From contig NW_003546246.1 of NCBI RefSeq assembly GCF_000090795.2, positions 112,515 to 153,960 of the forward strand: a stretch of DNA of 41,446 bases, given 5' to 3'. Both the position numbers and the translations under genes were made by a program. This DNA is from Amphimedon queenslandica (lineage: Eukaryota > Porifera > Demospongiae > Haplosclerida > Niphatidae). Positions 22,457-35,700 of this stretch are shown here, one piece after another (the stretch's first letter is position 1; each line of letters begins with the position of its first letter). The notes under the pieces are model-generated. The model ran no database searches. It was not told the origin of the DNA and saw only the letters and a program-made list of their open reading frames with translations.

Positions 22457-23273
22457 TAGATTTGTTTTGCAAAAAAAAGTTTTGTTGTGCTCAACTCAGT
22501 ACGATGAGAGGCTTCATGTCAACTGTTCTTTACTATAGCAAGATATTTTGAAGACTTAAGAAGTCTGGGAGAGCCAGAACCATCAGTTTTTGACTCTCTG
22601 TCACAGCCCAAAGAGGAAAGTAGGCTCATACAACAAGAGTATTGCACTATACTTCCTAGGTGGGCTTTTGTGGCATCTTTCTTGACTCTAGAATAGTTTT
22701 TAGCTTCAAAATGTAGTGACCAGGATCTCCAGGACACAGAAAGCACTTGATGCTTGATGTAAAACATGGCAGCCAATTATTTTGTTTGGGCGTATATTGT
22801 AACTATGAGACATAATGATATTAATGATATTCACAAGCTACTACTTCTCGCCTGAAAGGGTCTATAGATGTGTATGTACATGTATGTGTGTACATGCAGA
22901 CACTTCATTAGTTCTTAATTGAGGACTCACATGATATAATAACACACTCAGTTGTGTATACTTGTCTATTATTGTGTATTACTAATTATGTCACATTTGT
23001 GTTACACAAAACATGCTGTGCCGACTATAAAACTATGAGTTTATTGTGTTTATTAACCAGATATCAAATCAATTAACATGTGTCATACATAAATTAATTA
23101 TTATCTTTTTAATTTTATAGATTAATCTACCAGACAATGTTACTAAAAGATATGATCATTCTCTCTCAGTGTGGAGTGTGACCCCAACTACTAACTGGAT
23201 AATTGAGTTTGGAGGATGGACATCATATACTGATACAGCAGTTATTCAACTCAGTAAGTGCGTGTAGAAAGTA

Positions 23274-23627
23274 CCTTAGGGTGCATGGGTATTAATTGCG
23301 CTCTTAAATTTTAGCGTTTTTAACTGAGGGGACCCTGATTTAGCGAAATGTAATATTAGCAAAAATAGGAAGAAAATCAATAGTAAAATCCCCATCCAAT
23401 AGCATAACACTACTCAAGAAGCCCAATCTATACATTTAAGAGCAGAATACTAGTCTTTATAGGATCACCCTTTTTACTGTTATCTTGTTACAGATCTTGC
23501 CTATCTCATGTACTTGTTTACACAAGTACATAATAACTCATTATTAGCGGCTGGTTGAATTAGCATTGTAAAGTACACTGGCTAAAAATGCTAAAATTAA
23601 GTGTCGCAATTAATACCCACCCTAAGG
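23274..23627. mobile_element. 354-bp MITE with TA target duplication and visible empty site
   Basis: The ends CCTTAGGGTGCATGGGTATT and AATACCCACCCTAAGG are inverted repeats flanked by TA on each side. Gene A's matching intron (about 4183-4190, AGTAGTAGAG) lacks the element. A TA duplication points to a Tc1/mariner-type mobiliser. Confidence 0.85.
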
Positions 23628-24264
23628 TAGTAGATACAAAATGTGTATTGAATATATCATGATACTTAGTAATAATAATATTATAATAAAGTAAGTAATT
23701 TTATGATGAATATTTAATGAAGGCATTGATGTATACCCAGTGATACTAATTATTACCAATTCATTCCTGCTATGTACAATAGTAAAATATAATGACTGCA
23801 GATACAGAAAGACTGATAATAATAGGAGCTAGAGTGAATGAAATATTATTATCAGTGTATTTATATACAATAAGATGTTCATGTGGTTAACTAGCTGTGT
23901 AAACTGACAGAGGTCAGAGGTTACACATACACTGATTAAACATGAATCCATCAATAATAAGTTTACCATAGTAATGAACTGTAATTAATTTGTGTATCCA
24001 CTATTTTGTTACTGTATAGGATATATTAGTGATAATGATTGGTCTACTAGTGTAATACCTCTGGACCAGTATCAAGATCAACTAAGAAGGATACTGAGTG
24101 ATTTGGAGAATTTAAAAGAGGTTCAATTAATCAGAGGTCCCCTACAAGAAAGTGATAGAGAATTCTATGAGGAACAGCTTCAAAGAGAAATAAAAGAGAA
24201 GGAGCAGACACAGCAAGATCGAGACAAAGAGCAGCAACAGCTTCTTCAAGAAAAGGCAATTTAA

Positions 24265-24660
24265 TCAGCAACTTGATTGTTCATTTACATTTATTAATTA
24301 TTAGCACTTTATCTCTCATGCATGCCTCTACAACACAATTACAATTTTTCACTTTGCTTAACACTACTATTGCTCAATATGTACTGACACAGGCTTGCCT
24401 GAAAAGAACATTCTATATCTCATTTCTTTAATTTTTATATAAGCACACACAAAAGAGTTCTCTGACTTCTCTGATTATTGTTGTTATTGTCGACTCAGTA
24501 TCCATATCTTTTGGCTATTGCTCCATTTTTTGTACTATACCTGCTGATACTATACACAAACTGGTAAATCTATATCAGTGTAATACTCTATTTTAACTTA
24601 ATGCTTTGGGTTTCAGAATTAGCTCAAACATTGCATGTTACCACTCTCCTTGAGTAAACA
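24265..24660 (+). other. Insertion in the gene B coiled-coil exon region
   Basis: Between CAGCAACTTGA (24266-24276) and TTACCACTCTCCTTGAG (24639 on), which are contiguous in gene A, gene B carries about 365 extra bases. No ends or ORF were resolved. It splits a coding exon and is part of the decay of B. Confidence 0.6.
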
Positions 24661-27424
24661 GAAAAGGATAAATCATGTGTTGAATTAGGTACCATTATGT
24701 TGTACTGTTGTTTATGTGTACATTGTTTACATTATATTACTAGTGGATTGGACAATGTTGAGTATGGAAATAGTATCCTGTACTCAATATAGGTCAAATT
24801 GTCCATGCATTAGAAATAATAATATTCATGTAGAGTGAACTCTGCTTACCATATATGGTATCATTAGCAATAATCATAGTACATGTATTCATGGGCTACT
24901 GTACATGCAGTCATTGCAGTGCAAATTTGTATATAAGCAGCAAATTCATTTTGTTTTCTTTTTTTCATTTTTTGTTGATGATAGAAAATTTTGAAAAGCT
25001 TAAAGTTAAAGTCGCTGAAATGTTTGAAGAGAAGACACAAGTATAGAGGAGAAGAAACAGATTATTAATGGTTAGCGTATCATCAGTACATAATATTAGA
25101 TGAGAGAATATTCTGCTCATGTAGAAGATTATGAGAAACTTAAACTCAAAGCTGCTCAACTATTAGAAGAGAATGAGAAACTATACCTCAATGAGAAACA
25201 GATTATTATTGGTTTGTTAGTATACACACAGTATGTAATATGTTTATTGTGTAGATGACAATCAAAATCTGAAAACTGACGTTTCAGAGAATAGACATAT
25301 GTATAGCCAAACTGACATCACAAGTAGAAGAACAATCTCAGAATGAGAAACAGATCATTACTGGTTAGTGTATCATCATCAATTACTAATAATTGTTATT
25401 ATTATTTATAGAGTTAAAGTGTCTGATAATGAATTGTATGCAACCAAACTAATAAAGGAGAACTCACAACTACTGGAGAGAGTCACTTCCTTAGAGGAAC
25501 AATCCATCAAGAGATGCTTTGATGGACTACAATTTAATTACCTGATCCCTTCAATGAGTAAATTATATACATGTACATGTACACATGTGAATGATTGTGT
25601 GTGTACTATACTGGTATTAAATATGATGTGTCTGTATTATTTCAGATTTACTACTAAGACTCTAGTGTCATTATAGCTGGACAGAAGCTCTTTATCCTAC
25701 AAGGAGACAGATCTTTTTTTTGAAATTTTTTTTTGAAATACGACCAAAAGGTCACAATTTATATCACTCACTCCATGGAGAAAAAATATGGATTCAGATT
25801 AGAGTGTCCTCAAGGAGCAGTGTCCAAGGATACTGAAGTAGCTGTTACTGCACTAGCTGGTGGTAATATCAAGATACCCAAAAGTACTGTGCTAGTGAGT
25901 GCAGTATAATTATGCAATATTAGTATCTAAGGCACTATTAAAATCACTGGTAATAGAGCTACATTGTGTGGATCTAAGGAACACTAGTCAGACTGGTTGC
26001 CTCAAGTTTGTGAGAGCTCCACTGAAGTCTCCCAATGCTTACCAGTTTAGTGTAGTTGAAGGAGGATCTTTTAGTGTAGGGAACAGATATGGTTCTATTG
26101 AACGTGATGAATTCTGTGCTTTTGGTATTGGACATGTTGGTAATGGAGACCCACCTAATGGAGGTGGGAATGGATCAGAGAATGAAACACCAACTCAAGG
26201 TATACAATAGTGTTTGTTCACTGTTGATGTGTTTGTAATTTGTATGATGTATAGGAACAAATAATGAGTGTGAGGGGAGACTAATGGAGACACACCTAAT
26301 GATAGCAGTAATGGAGCAGGAGAGAATAGTAGTGGAGGAGGAGCCACTCCATTAACAAGTATACTACACCACCTCATGGTATGTAACTGTATCACGTATA
26401 CTGCATGTTATGTTTTACCTTATAGACTCAATTAATGATGATTCTTTTCAGTTAGTCCATGAAGTAAAATCCCATACTGATGAACCAACAGTACAACAGT
26501 CAGATCATGTACTAAGTGATTCTGATGGGCCTACAGCTACTGTATCCAGTGTACAGTGTCCAGCAAGGAATGATGATGAATCACTACAATACTCTACTGA
26601 TCATTCCACTGTACATTCAGACAATAATGGTATTTTGTATGTATTACAATATTACAAATACTTAATATATGCTTTTATAGCTCTTTCTTGTGATACATTG
26701 TATTCTGGAATGATGTACTATGATAAGAAAGAAGTTGGTCATTGGAAAGCTATGTATTCTGTTGTTAGAGATTTAGAAGTTCCTAAAACGGCATATAATG
26801 TATACATATATGCATACCAATGCATAAAAATTATTTTTTTTTTGTTTTTTATGTTCATACAGCACTTGGAAAGCAAACAGGCATCAAATATTGAATATGA
26901 TGATGTTGTTGACTCATTTAAGTTTTATTCAACCAATTGGAACTCTTGAATTGACACTAGGCACTGAACGGTAGGTTTGGATAGTCTGTTGATCCTATAA
27001 GGAATCCAATGAAAGTAAGTACATGTACATGTACCTCAACCCAGTTTTACCTAAAAATATTTATTTCTTGTACATTTAGTTACCGGTATTTCAGTCAAGA
27101 GTTGACAAGTTTCGATTAACTCCCTCATATGCAACTTGCAGTATGTCAGTGTATGCTAAACCTGGTATTGCTCTTATTCACTTCATTGTCTCATTGAGTT
27201 AACTGGAATAGATCCTTTAATACTAATTTACATCAACAGATCACCTCCTCTTCTATCAATAAGTCAGTCAATAATATTATAATGATTATTATATTAATTT
27301 AAATTAGACTCCAGCTCTACTGCTGCTGCTGCTACTAACAGACAGTTTGACAATGAACATCAAAATGTCATTTTAAAGAATGATGCAGTATCTTTAATTT
27401 CAAGTTCATCCATAAACATTAAAG

Positions 27425-27886
27425 GTACAACTAATACATGTAACTATATAATGATAGAGAAATTAAAGTGAAAAATCCACTCTTGTCAGTATCATTATTA
27501 TATATAGGATAAAATTATAATATAAACAATAATAATAATAGTTTACAGTAAACATTATTCCCATTCATAATGTGACTGTGCATTGACCTTTAATATTTTA
27601 TACTATTATGGCCCATAAAAATTGACACTTTTATGTATTTTGAAAATTAAAAAAATTGGTTAATGAAGTTCAGGGGCGAAAATTAATTGCACCAAATATT
27701 TCAGCTGTTGGTTATTAGGCTGCCTTTATTTAGTAGTTCACAAATTATATCCTATAAGCTAATTTTGATAATTTTTCACTCTAATTACATTTAGCTAGAT
27801 GTATTTGGTAATTTAAAGTTTAGTGACATTAAATAAAACTATAAACTATATTGTTATAATTATTTATCATTAATTTGTTTGTATAG
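27425..27886 (+). other. Intron before the Death-domain exon
   Basis: AT-rich intron without repeats that I can define. It separates the Ser/Ala-rich linker exon from the Death exon and is phase 1 at both ends. Confidence 0.5.
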
Positions 27887-28174
27887 CATCACACCATAGA
27901 CTTGCAATTAAAAATTTAAATGAAGTATTAAATGATTTGAAGAGTGGAGGGTTTTCTGATGAAAGTTATTTTGGCGTTAGTCTGGAATCAGGTTTGCATC
28001 ATCGGACACTGAATACTATCAAATCGGACAACACAAAATCGGAAGACCAACTTAGGGAGTGTATTTCAAAATGGTTGATGAGATTAGATGATGTTAATAA
28101 ACGTGGAGGAGCAAACTGGACAATGTTATGCAATGCAGTAGAAAAGATGAACCAAGCAGCAGCTGATTCTATTA
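27887..28174 (+). CDS. Death-domain exon of gene B
   Basis: This 288-base phase-1 exon encodes a full Death domain of about 95 residues. It opens HRLAIKNLNEVLNDLKSGG and contains YFGVSLESGLHHRTLNTI (helices 2-3), LRECISKWLMRLDD (helix 4 with the typical Trp-Leu) and ANWTMLCNAVEKM (helix 5 with the W-x-x-L pattern). Death domains form homotypic complexes in apoptosis and innate immunity. Two further 42-base phase-1 exons follow (RAKHNIFASQPIEQ and YPQNYVEPDTQTT), giving a short polar tail. The exon is undamaged although upstream gene B exons are broken. Confidence 0.72.
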
Positions 28175-28202
28175 GTTAGTTATTATTGTATAACCTAAAA
28201 CT

Positions 28203-28400
28203 CTACACAGCCAAGAATTATCATGCTGATACAGTAGTACTGCCCAAAGTCAATGAATCGGGTCTGATTACTTAAGTGATACAGTCTTGATAGGCTATCA
28301 GGACTGTATNNNNNNNNNNGTATCACTTAAGTAATCAGACCTGATTCATTAACTTTGGGCAGTACTACTGTATCAGCATGATAATTCTTGGCTGTGTAGT
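28203..28400. repeat. Long inverted repeat whose centre is a 10-N gap
   Basis: The left arm from TCTACACAGCCAAGAATTAT to AAGTGATACAGTC is matched by the right arm GTATCACTTAAGTAATCAGA to GGCTGTGTAG with two mismatches over about 80 bases. The gap at 28310-28319 is at the fold. It lies in the intron between the Death exon and the next phase-1 exon. Confidence 0.85.
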
Positions 28401-28696
28401 GTGCTTATGATTTATAACATAATTATTTTAATTTATAGGAGCTAAACACAATATATTTGCCTCACAACCGATTGAACAGAGTATGCATCTTACTATTTAT
28501 TAATGTATTTTTGAGAATTATTTTTCTTATATAGGCTATCCTCAAAATTATGTTGAACCAGACACACAGACTACAGGTACACTGTGCTTTGAATTAGCAA
28601 TTAGTGTGTATCACTAAATTTAATTTTGTTCTCTGCCAATTAAATGGCATATTAGATTTTAGCTATATATACACTGTGCATTTCAGTCTCTCTATT

Positions 28697-29219
<523 letters not shown>

Positions 29220-29413
29220 TGTTGCTGAGGAAAATGACTGTTGCAATGACAACTGTACATGTACATGTATTATTCATTAAGAGATACTCAGGAACGTTTT
29301 ACATTTTTCTTTCTTTTACTTTGTCCTGTATTCATTTGTTATAATTTTTAGAAAGCAATTGCTTTGATAAAATCAACAATCTGCAAAACTACAACAACAA
29401 CAACAATAATAAG

Positions 29414-29736
29414 CTAAATTTTATTATATTTTTCTATTAGTTTATCAGCTAGTTTAATAGTTCTTCTAGTACCTTCCTCTCTGAGTATATCTAAGAATAT
29501 ACCAAATACTTCTCCTTCCATACAAATGGAGCTTGAAACGATGTGGAGCAATTCATCCATTCTTTCACCAGCAGTTTGTTTAGTGTAGCCATCAGTTATT
29601 CCTCTCTTCTCTCTTGCATTTATAATATTGTGTTCCAACAACTTATCCACTAAAAAGTGAATGTCAATCCCACAATTCTTTATTAATGAAGTACATTCTG
29701 TCATTACACTACAAGCAATATCAGATCTAAATGTAC
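29414..29736 (-). CDS. CARD exon of gene C
   Basis: Single phase-1 exon carrying the whole CARD (about 100 residues): RSDIACSVMTECTSLIKNCG, HFLVDKLLEHNIINAREKR, TAGERMDELLHIVSSS, GEVFGIFLDILREEGTRRT and a final LADKLIEKY helix. The L-x-x-x-x-(I/V)-(I/L)-x-x-x-(E/K) and RMDELL patterns are standard for CARDs. The homologous exons are 7448-7770 in A and 41039-40711 in D. CARDs recruit caspases or adaptors by homotypic contacts. Confidence 0.85.
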
Positions 29737-32700
29737 CTGTTAATAATACAAGTTCAGTCATTAGTGTTTTTATGTCAATATCAACTTACTAGCTCTTGAT
29801 AGTGCAGTTGATTCATGTACTACAGTAGAGGAGGAGGTAGTAGGATCTGATTAGTATTAAAGGAATAAACAATTGAAATGATTTATCCATTACTTTTTGA
29901 AGGAAGAGGAAGAGGAGGAGCAGTTCTCAATGAACAATGAATGAGCAATGTAACTGGGTCAACAACACCCACTAGTGGTACAGAGTAATGCAGTGATGAT
30001 AAAGCTACAGATGATCCATATATTGATATTAAACAAGATGGAGGAACAGGATAAGTAGCATCGCCAAAATTATCAACATCACAACGACGTAACTATTAAT
30101 ATACACATAACAACACATTATATTGCAGTACTTACTCTACAAGGCTTAAGGTGAGGCTTAATACTCCAACCAGTGAATGACTCATTTTGTGGAGCATCAA
30201 ACTTTAATTCAATATATGAATAGGAAGGAATAAAAGAAAAATAAACATGTTGATCAATTTCAGCTTGTACACGTTTCTTCTCAATGAACTATAGAAATGA
30301 ATATCTACATGTATATGTACTTGTACATAATGTACCTCAATGAGTGCTCTCAATTTCTTGGCTGCAGAGAAGGTCACCAATTCTTTAGCTCTTTTCTCCT
30401 CATAATAAACCTGTCCAGCATATGTCATATTCTCTACTATGCCAGTGGAAAGAACCATTTTACCTATACACAAATATAATAATAATAATAGTAAATATTA
30501 ATCTTGGCTGTCAATGTTAATGTAAGCACAATACTTACTATTAAAATCTAAACTACTCTCAGTACAAGGTATTGGAGCAGTTGCTTCTTCATGCTGTGGT
30601 TCTTCATGATCCTTTGACTCTTCTACTCTTTCATTCTCTTGCTCTTCTTTTCCTTCCTCATGTAATGGCTGACCTCCAGTCTCCCCCTCTTCCTCTACTC
30701 CCTCATTACTAGTAGACTCTCCTATAGAGGGCATGCATGAAATAAACTCAGTTCATTATATACTAGCAGGGTTCTATCTAGAAATTTTGGTTTGGGGGGG
30801 GAAGTACATGTAAACTTCCATGTAGAAGCAATACTGACTATATTACAGTAATACTATGCAATTGCTTACTCAATAAATTTGTAATTTACAGAGCAATCAT
30901 GTACACTTTATGTACACAATTGTGTACCTTTATGTACACTTTATGAAAATTTTCATTAAAATTTGGGGGGGGGGAAGATATTGAGTTTGGGGTAGAACCT
31001 TCCCCCCACCCCCCAGTAGATAAAACCCTGACTAGTATACACTGACTGACTCAATACTCACCTTGTCCTCCATTGCTACATCCTGGTGGATCTTTAGTAT
31101 TATCAGGATCACTGGATGAATCACTATTACCATCTACAACTTCCTCCTCAGTTTCCTCTTCTGCTTCTTCCTCTTGTTCCTCCTCCTCTTCCTCTGACTC
31201 ATCTCCATTAGTTGATGATTTGGGTAGATATTTCTCCCCAACAATAGCTACCAAACAGAACTCTTTACGTTGAATAGATCCATACCAACTATCAGAGTTA
31301 AACTCTCCTCCCTCAACTATAAAAAACTGGTAAGGAAGACTGGGTGTGCTCACAGGAGCTATGGCAAACTTGAGATGACGACTAAGAGCTGGTCGTCCTG
31401 TTAAATCAATGCAGTGTTGTATTTCTAATATGAGCCGTTTGAGGAGAGGCTTTGAGAGTGATACTGCATACACAGCACTGACTAGGACAGTATTAGGAGG
31501 AAACTGGAACTGTCCTCCTACAAGAGCAACCACTGCTGCTTCTACTGTCTCAGAGGACAGTAAGCTCTCCTTTTGTACGCCAATCCTTAGACCATATTTC
31601 TCCCAATTCATCAGTTGAGGTTTGTCTCCTTGAATTAAAAACAGCTTCCTCTCTGCTACCTGGACATCACTCAGACAATCCAATTTATCTGTCAATTATA
31701 CAAAATATATACTGTAGTGAATACATACACAATTTTATACATTCAGTCAGGGTTTCCCACAAAGCATTTTAAGTGAGCTATAAACAGCATGCTTCATGAG
31801 CTAACAAGCATACAATACAGTATACGGCCATTTAAGCCACTTTTAAAAATTTATACAAAATCCAAACATGATCAGAATCAGCTCAAAATTACATGTAAAG
31901 AACACGTATGCATCAGAAAGAATTATAAAAATGGAGAATTCTCTCCTAGCCATTTTTAATGAAATGTGGCTAAAGACTAAAGGTGGCTGTTGGCCTGCAT
32001 CATTTTTAACCAACTTTGAAAATTCATAAAATATCCAAACTAGATTAAAATCAGCTCAAAATTGATACATAATTATAGAAAACATAATAAAAATGAAGAA
32101 CTAAAATTCTAGCTCTCCTTGTAATTATAGACAAAAAGGGCCTGTATATAGTATAGGGTCTTTGGCCTAATTTTTGAGGAATTTGACAATTCACTGACAA
32201 TAAGCTGGATGACCACCTTATATATACTCATTTAATCACACAATAATACTCTTACCCATTGCAGGGATCAGGTAATTAAATTGTAGTGCAATGGAACTAG
32301 TCTCTTTGATGGATTGTTCCTCTAAGGATGTGACTCTCTCCTGTAGTTGTGACTTCTCCTTCATTAGTTTGGTTGTATACAATTCATTATCAGACACTTT
32401 AGCTCTAAGGTCTATAAATTAATAGAATATTAATAATTATTATTGACTGATGATGATACACTAACCAGTATTGATCTGTTTCTCCTTGAGATATTGTTCC
32501 TCCTTCTCCTCCATATCAGCAACTTTGATTTTAAGTTTCTCATAATCTTCTACATTAATAGAATATTCTCTCATCTAATATTATGAACTGATGATACACA
32601 AACCAGTAATAATCTGTTTCTCTTTAATCAACTTTTCCTGTTTTTGTCTCATCTCTTCTAATACACTGCTCATAATATCACTATCATAACCTTTGACTGA

Positions 32701-35700
32701 AGAATCATATAAAAGAAGAGAGTACCATATAGCTAAAATCTTTCGTGGCCCAAAATTTTCACAAGTTTTGCATTTTATCAATAATTCACAAAAATAAAAT
32801 CAGCAAAAATTAATTTGACGGTTCAATGACAACATGGTTGAACTGCAGAAATTCATGAAAATGAAAGCTGTGCCAAAATAGATTTATTGGGTGAATTTTT
32901 AAAATTTTTGGGACATAAAAGTTTTATGCTATACAATATAATATTATGCATAATAAAACAACAGAGACTAAACAGATAAATATATGACTGGTTCAACCAA
33001 CTAATGTACAAAGCATTATTTGGAATTAATACAAACTTGCACTACATTAACAATAAAATACATGTACATGTACATGCAGCATGATTGTTACAAATTATGG
33101 TAAGCAGAGGTCAGTATATGAATGTCATTATTTTTGGAGCATGGCCTGACAATTTGCCCTACATGTACATGTATATTGAGTACAGGATACTATTTCCATA
33201 ATAAACATTGTGTAATCCACTAGCATCATAATGTAAACCAGCTAGCACACACTCACACTACAAATAACCACACAATAGTACATACATGTAATAGTAATCA
33301 TAAGTACAGTTAAAGTTTGTAGTATCCTACATGTATATATAATGTATACATGTACCTTGTTTATTGGCCTTAACCAGTGCCTCCTGTAGTGATACCTTAC
33401 TCTGATGAGTCACTTGTAGCTCTTGATGTAAAGATCGTATATATCTCTGAAGTTTCATTTCCTTCTCTGTGGGATATTCTATTAGCTGATCCATCAACCA
33501 TGTTCTGGTCTTGTTATATGATTGATACTTTCTTTGATAGTTCTTACTAGTGAGATCATTAGCATCCAGTACTGACTGTACTATCCACTCACCAGATTCA
33601 CTATATACTGGGAGACAATAAAATACATTATATATTTATAAATACATGTATTCAATGTATAAAATATTCATACAGGTACTGTATAGTGTGTACAGTATAA
33701 TGTACAAAATGAATGGAAAATCTACGTCATAATTATAGGAACTGAAACTTACAAATAATGTACATGTAAAAATGAGTGACATATTTAATATACATAATTA
33801 TGTATTTAATGCTCATATCGTTACAATTAATTGGGGCGAGCCCCAAGACGAGAAAACATCTGTATGGGGATAGGGTCGTCTAACTATTATTAAAATTAAC
33901 AAGCCTCATCTTCATTGAAAGTGGGTGTGGTCACAATGAATAAAATGGCGGCTATGAGCAAGTCTGAGCTTATTTGCAGCAAATGGTCAGCAAGATAAGA
34001 CTAAACTGCTGTTCAAAGACTTCTCTGGCAAGAAGAAAGTTACAAAAGCAGGTATAGAATCTTTTTTCATAATATAAAGGACTCTGATAAGTTGAATATA
34101 AGTGAGAAAGCTGCATGTATTGTCTAACTGCATGCACTGAGATTTATTCTTGGTGAGGTTTCTTCTCTAGCAGCAAGCCTAGGTTAACAAATCAGATATA
34201 CAATCTTCTTCAAGTATGATTTGTTGAGTGACTCTGTCTCAGATGAGTTAAATGACAATGAATGCTGAGAGAAAGCTGCATGCGTTGCTAATTTCTGCTG
34301 CTTGTGCATGCAGTGATTGTTTCTAGCAGCAAAGACAGTTAACAAAGCAGATGTACTGTCTTCTTTAATTGCTGCAAAGACTCTTTAGCGATGAAGTGAT
34401 AAAGAAAATTTACATTTTTCAACTGCAAGATACGGACTACTCATGTACATTGCTTTACTTGCTCATACATGTAGATCAGACAGCATATAGAATTAACGTA
34501 TGGCTTGCTTAGGCTCACCCCTTTAATGTTCTACATTACTACTATTTAATATTATCTCACCAAATTCAATTATCATTATTAGTCTATTAGTATCAGTGAT
34601 AAATGTACACATCGGCTTCTTCACTCCTCCAACATCTTTCAATTTAAACTCTTCAAATCCTCCAACAATTACTAGCCAGACACAGTGTGGTGACATTGTG
34701 ACTGCTGTGAGTGAGTGATAGTATCTACCAGTAACAGATTCAGGTAGAGGAATCTGTAGATAAAAATAAGTATACAAGTAATTTTCATTTTGTTTGTAGA
34801 TTAGAATTGATTTTAACATTACAATAAATGCAATGATCATTAATTGAAATGATACAATTTTTCATAGCATCAAAAATTGCATCATTTTTAGATGATTGTT
34901 ACATTTATTGTAGATGCAAAACCAATTCTAATTCACTAACAAAATTAACATTTCATGTGATACATGTATATGTGAAGAACTACAGTGTAATTGTATATAT
35001 TCCCAATATCAAGAGTTAATTGTACAAACAAAATAAGAAGTGATTTTAAATCAAATGTGTGGGTAGTTCTATTGTATTGTTCATGTTTGATCAGTGATAG
35101 TGATCATATTGATGCTTACTTAACATACTAGCAATTACTAATCTAATATCAGTACTAGTGTCACACTGTGAACTGACCTAACTATACACACACACATCAT
35201 TACAGTACTATACACACACATACCTTCCTACAACTGTACTGACCAGTAGTGATACTATCAAATAACAAACATTCATTAACTAGTTGATTCCTTCTTGTTC
35301 CACCAATTACTACTAGTGTCGGTGAGGTAGAGTCACCACTGATAATAGCAGCAGCATGATCACATCTCTCCATAGGCCACAGTCCCTCATTAGGTATTGC
35401 TCCTGATTTTAGTATCTCCCAGATCTAGATACATAAACAAAAATTTTAATTATATTAATCAGCGTAAATATAAATAACGGGTGCAGTTATACAAATAATG
35501 GGTATGACATGGAAAAATTAATCCTAATATTAATTTTAATGATTTTATGTTAATGAGGTGAGATTAGTGGTTGTGTTTATTTTTAAAGTACAAGTACTAG
35601 AGGTATAACAAATCTGTTTGTACACATTATACTTGATAATATGAAATACCAAACTATTAACAAGAGCATGACCACACACTGTCTAATTATGAAAACATGT

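Larger units (their letters stand above)
21718..22867. mobile_element. ~1.15-kb TIR element in gene B intron, itself a host of nested MITEs
   Basis: The ends TATAGACCCTTTTAGGCGAG and CTCGCCTGAAAGGGTCTATA are inverted repeats flanked by or including TATA. The orthologous intron of gene A has a single TATA at 3737-3740 and no element, so this is a clean filled/empty pair. No transposase was recognised. At least two smaller elements are nested inside. Confidence 0.82.
18836..28576 (+). pseudogene. Gene B: decayed Kelch-coiled coil-ZU5-UPA gene with an intact Death-domain end
   Basis: Direct paralog of gene A. Kelch exons 18836-19321, 20887-21047, 21145-21318 and 23121-23253 are open and blade 1 is complete (HLYMWGG). 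Lesions follow: the donor after 21047 reads CTAAGC instead of GTGAGT; the coiled-coil exon from 24020 meets a stop at 24262; a 2-base insertion gives a stop near 25045; exon 25254-25363 is frameshifted; the ZU5 exon 25646-26199 has an insertion of about 45 bases near 25711-25760 and a 4-base insertion near 25909; the first UPA exon has lost its donor (about 26786) and the next has stops. The 3' exons are clean and all phase 1: 27308-27424, 27887-28174 (Death), 28439-28480 and 28535-28576. A separate functional transcript from the 3' part is possible. Confidence 0.75.

Noticed and set aside
22088..22776. Minus-strand ORFs of 60 and 85 codons as a transposase
   Set aside because: They lie within nested TIR elements but show no DDE/DDD motif or similarity I recognise, and they do not join by plausible splicing.
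31073..31273. Ser-rich 66-codon ORF on the plus strand
   Set aside because: It is the reverse shadow of the Glu-rich tract of gene C's ZU5 exon.
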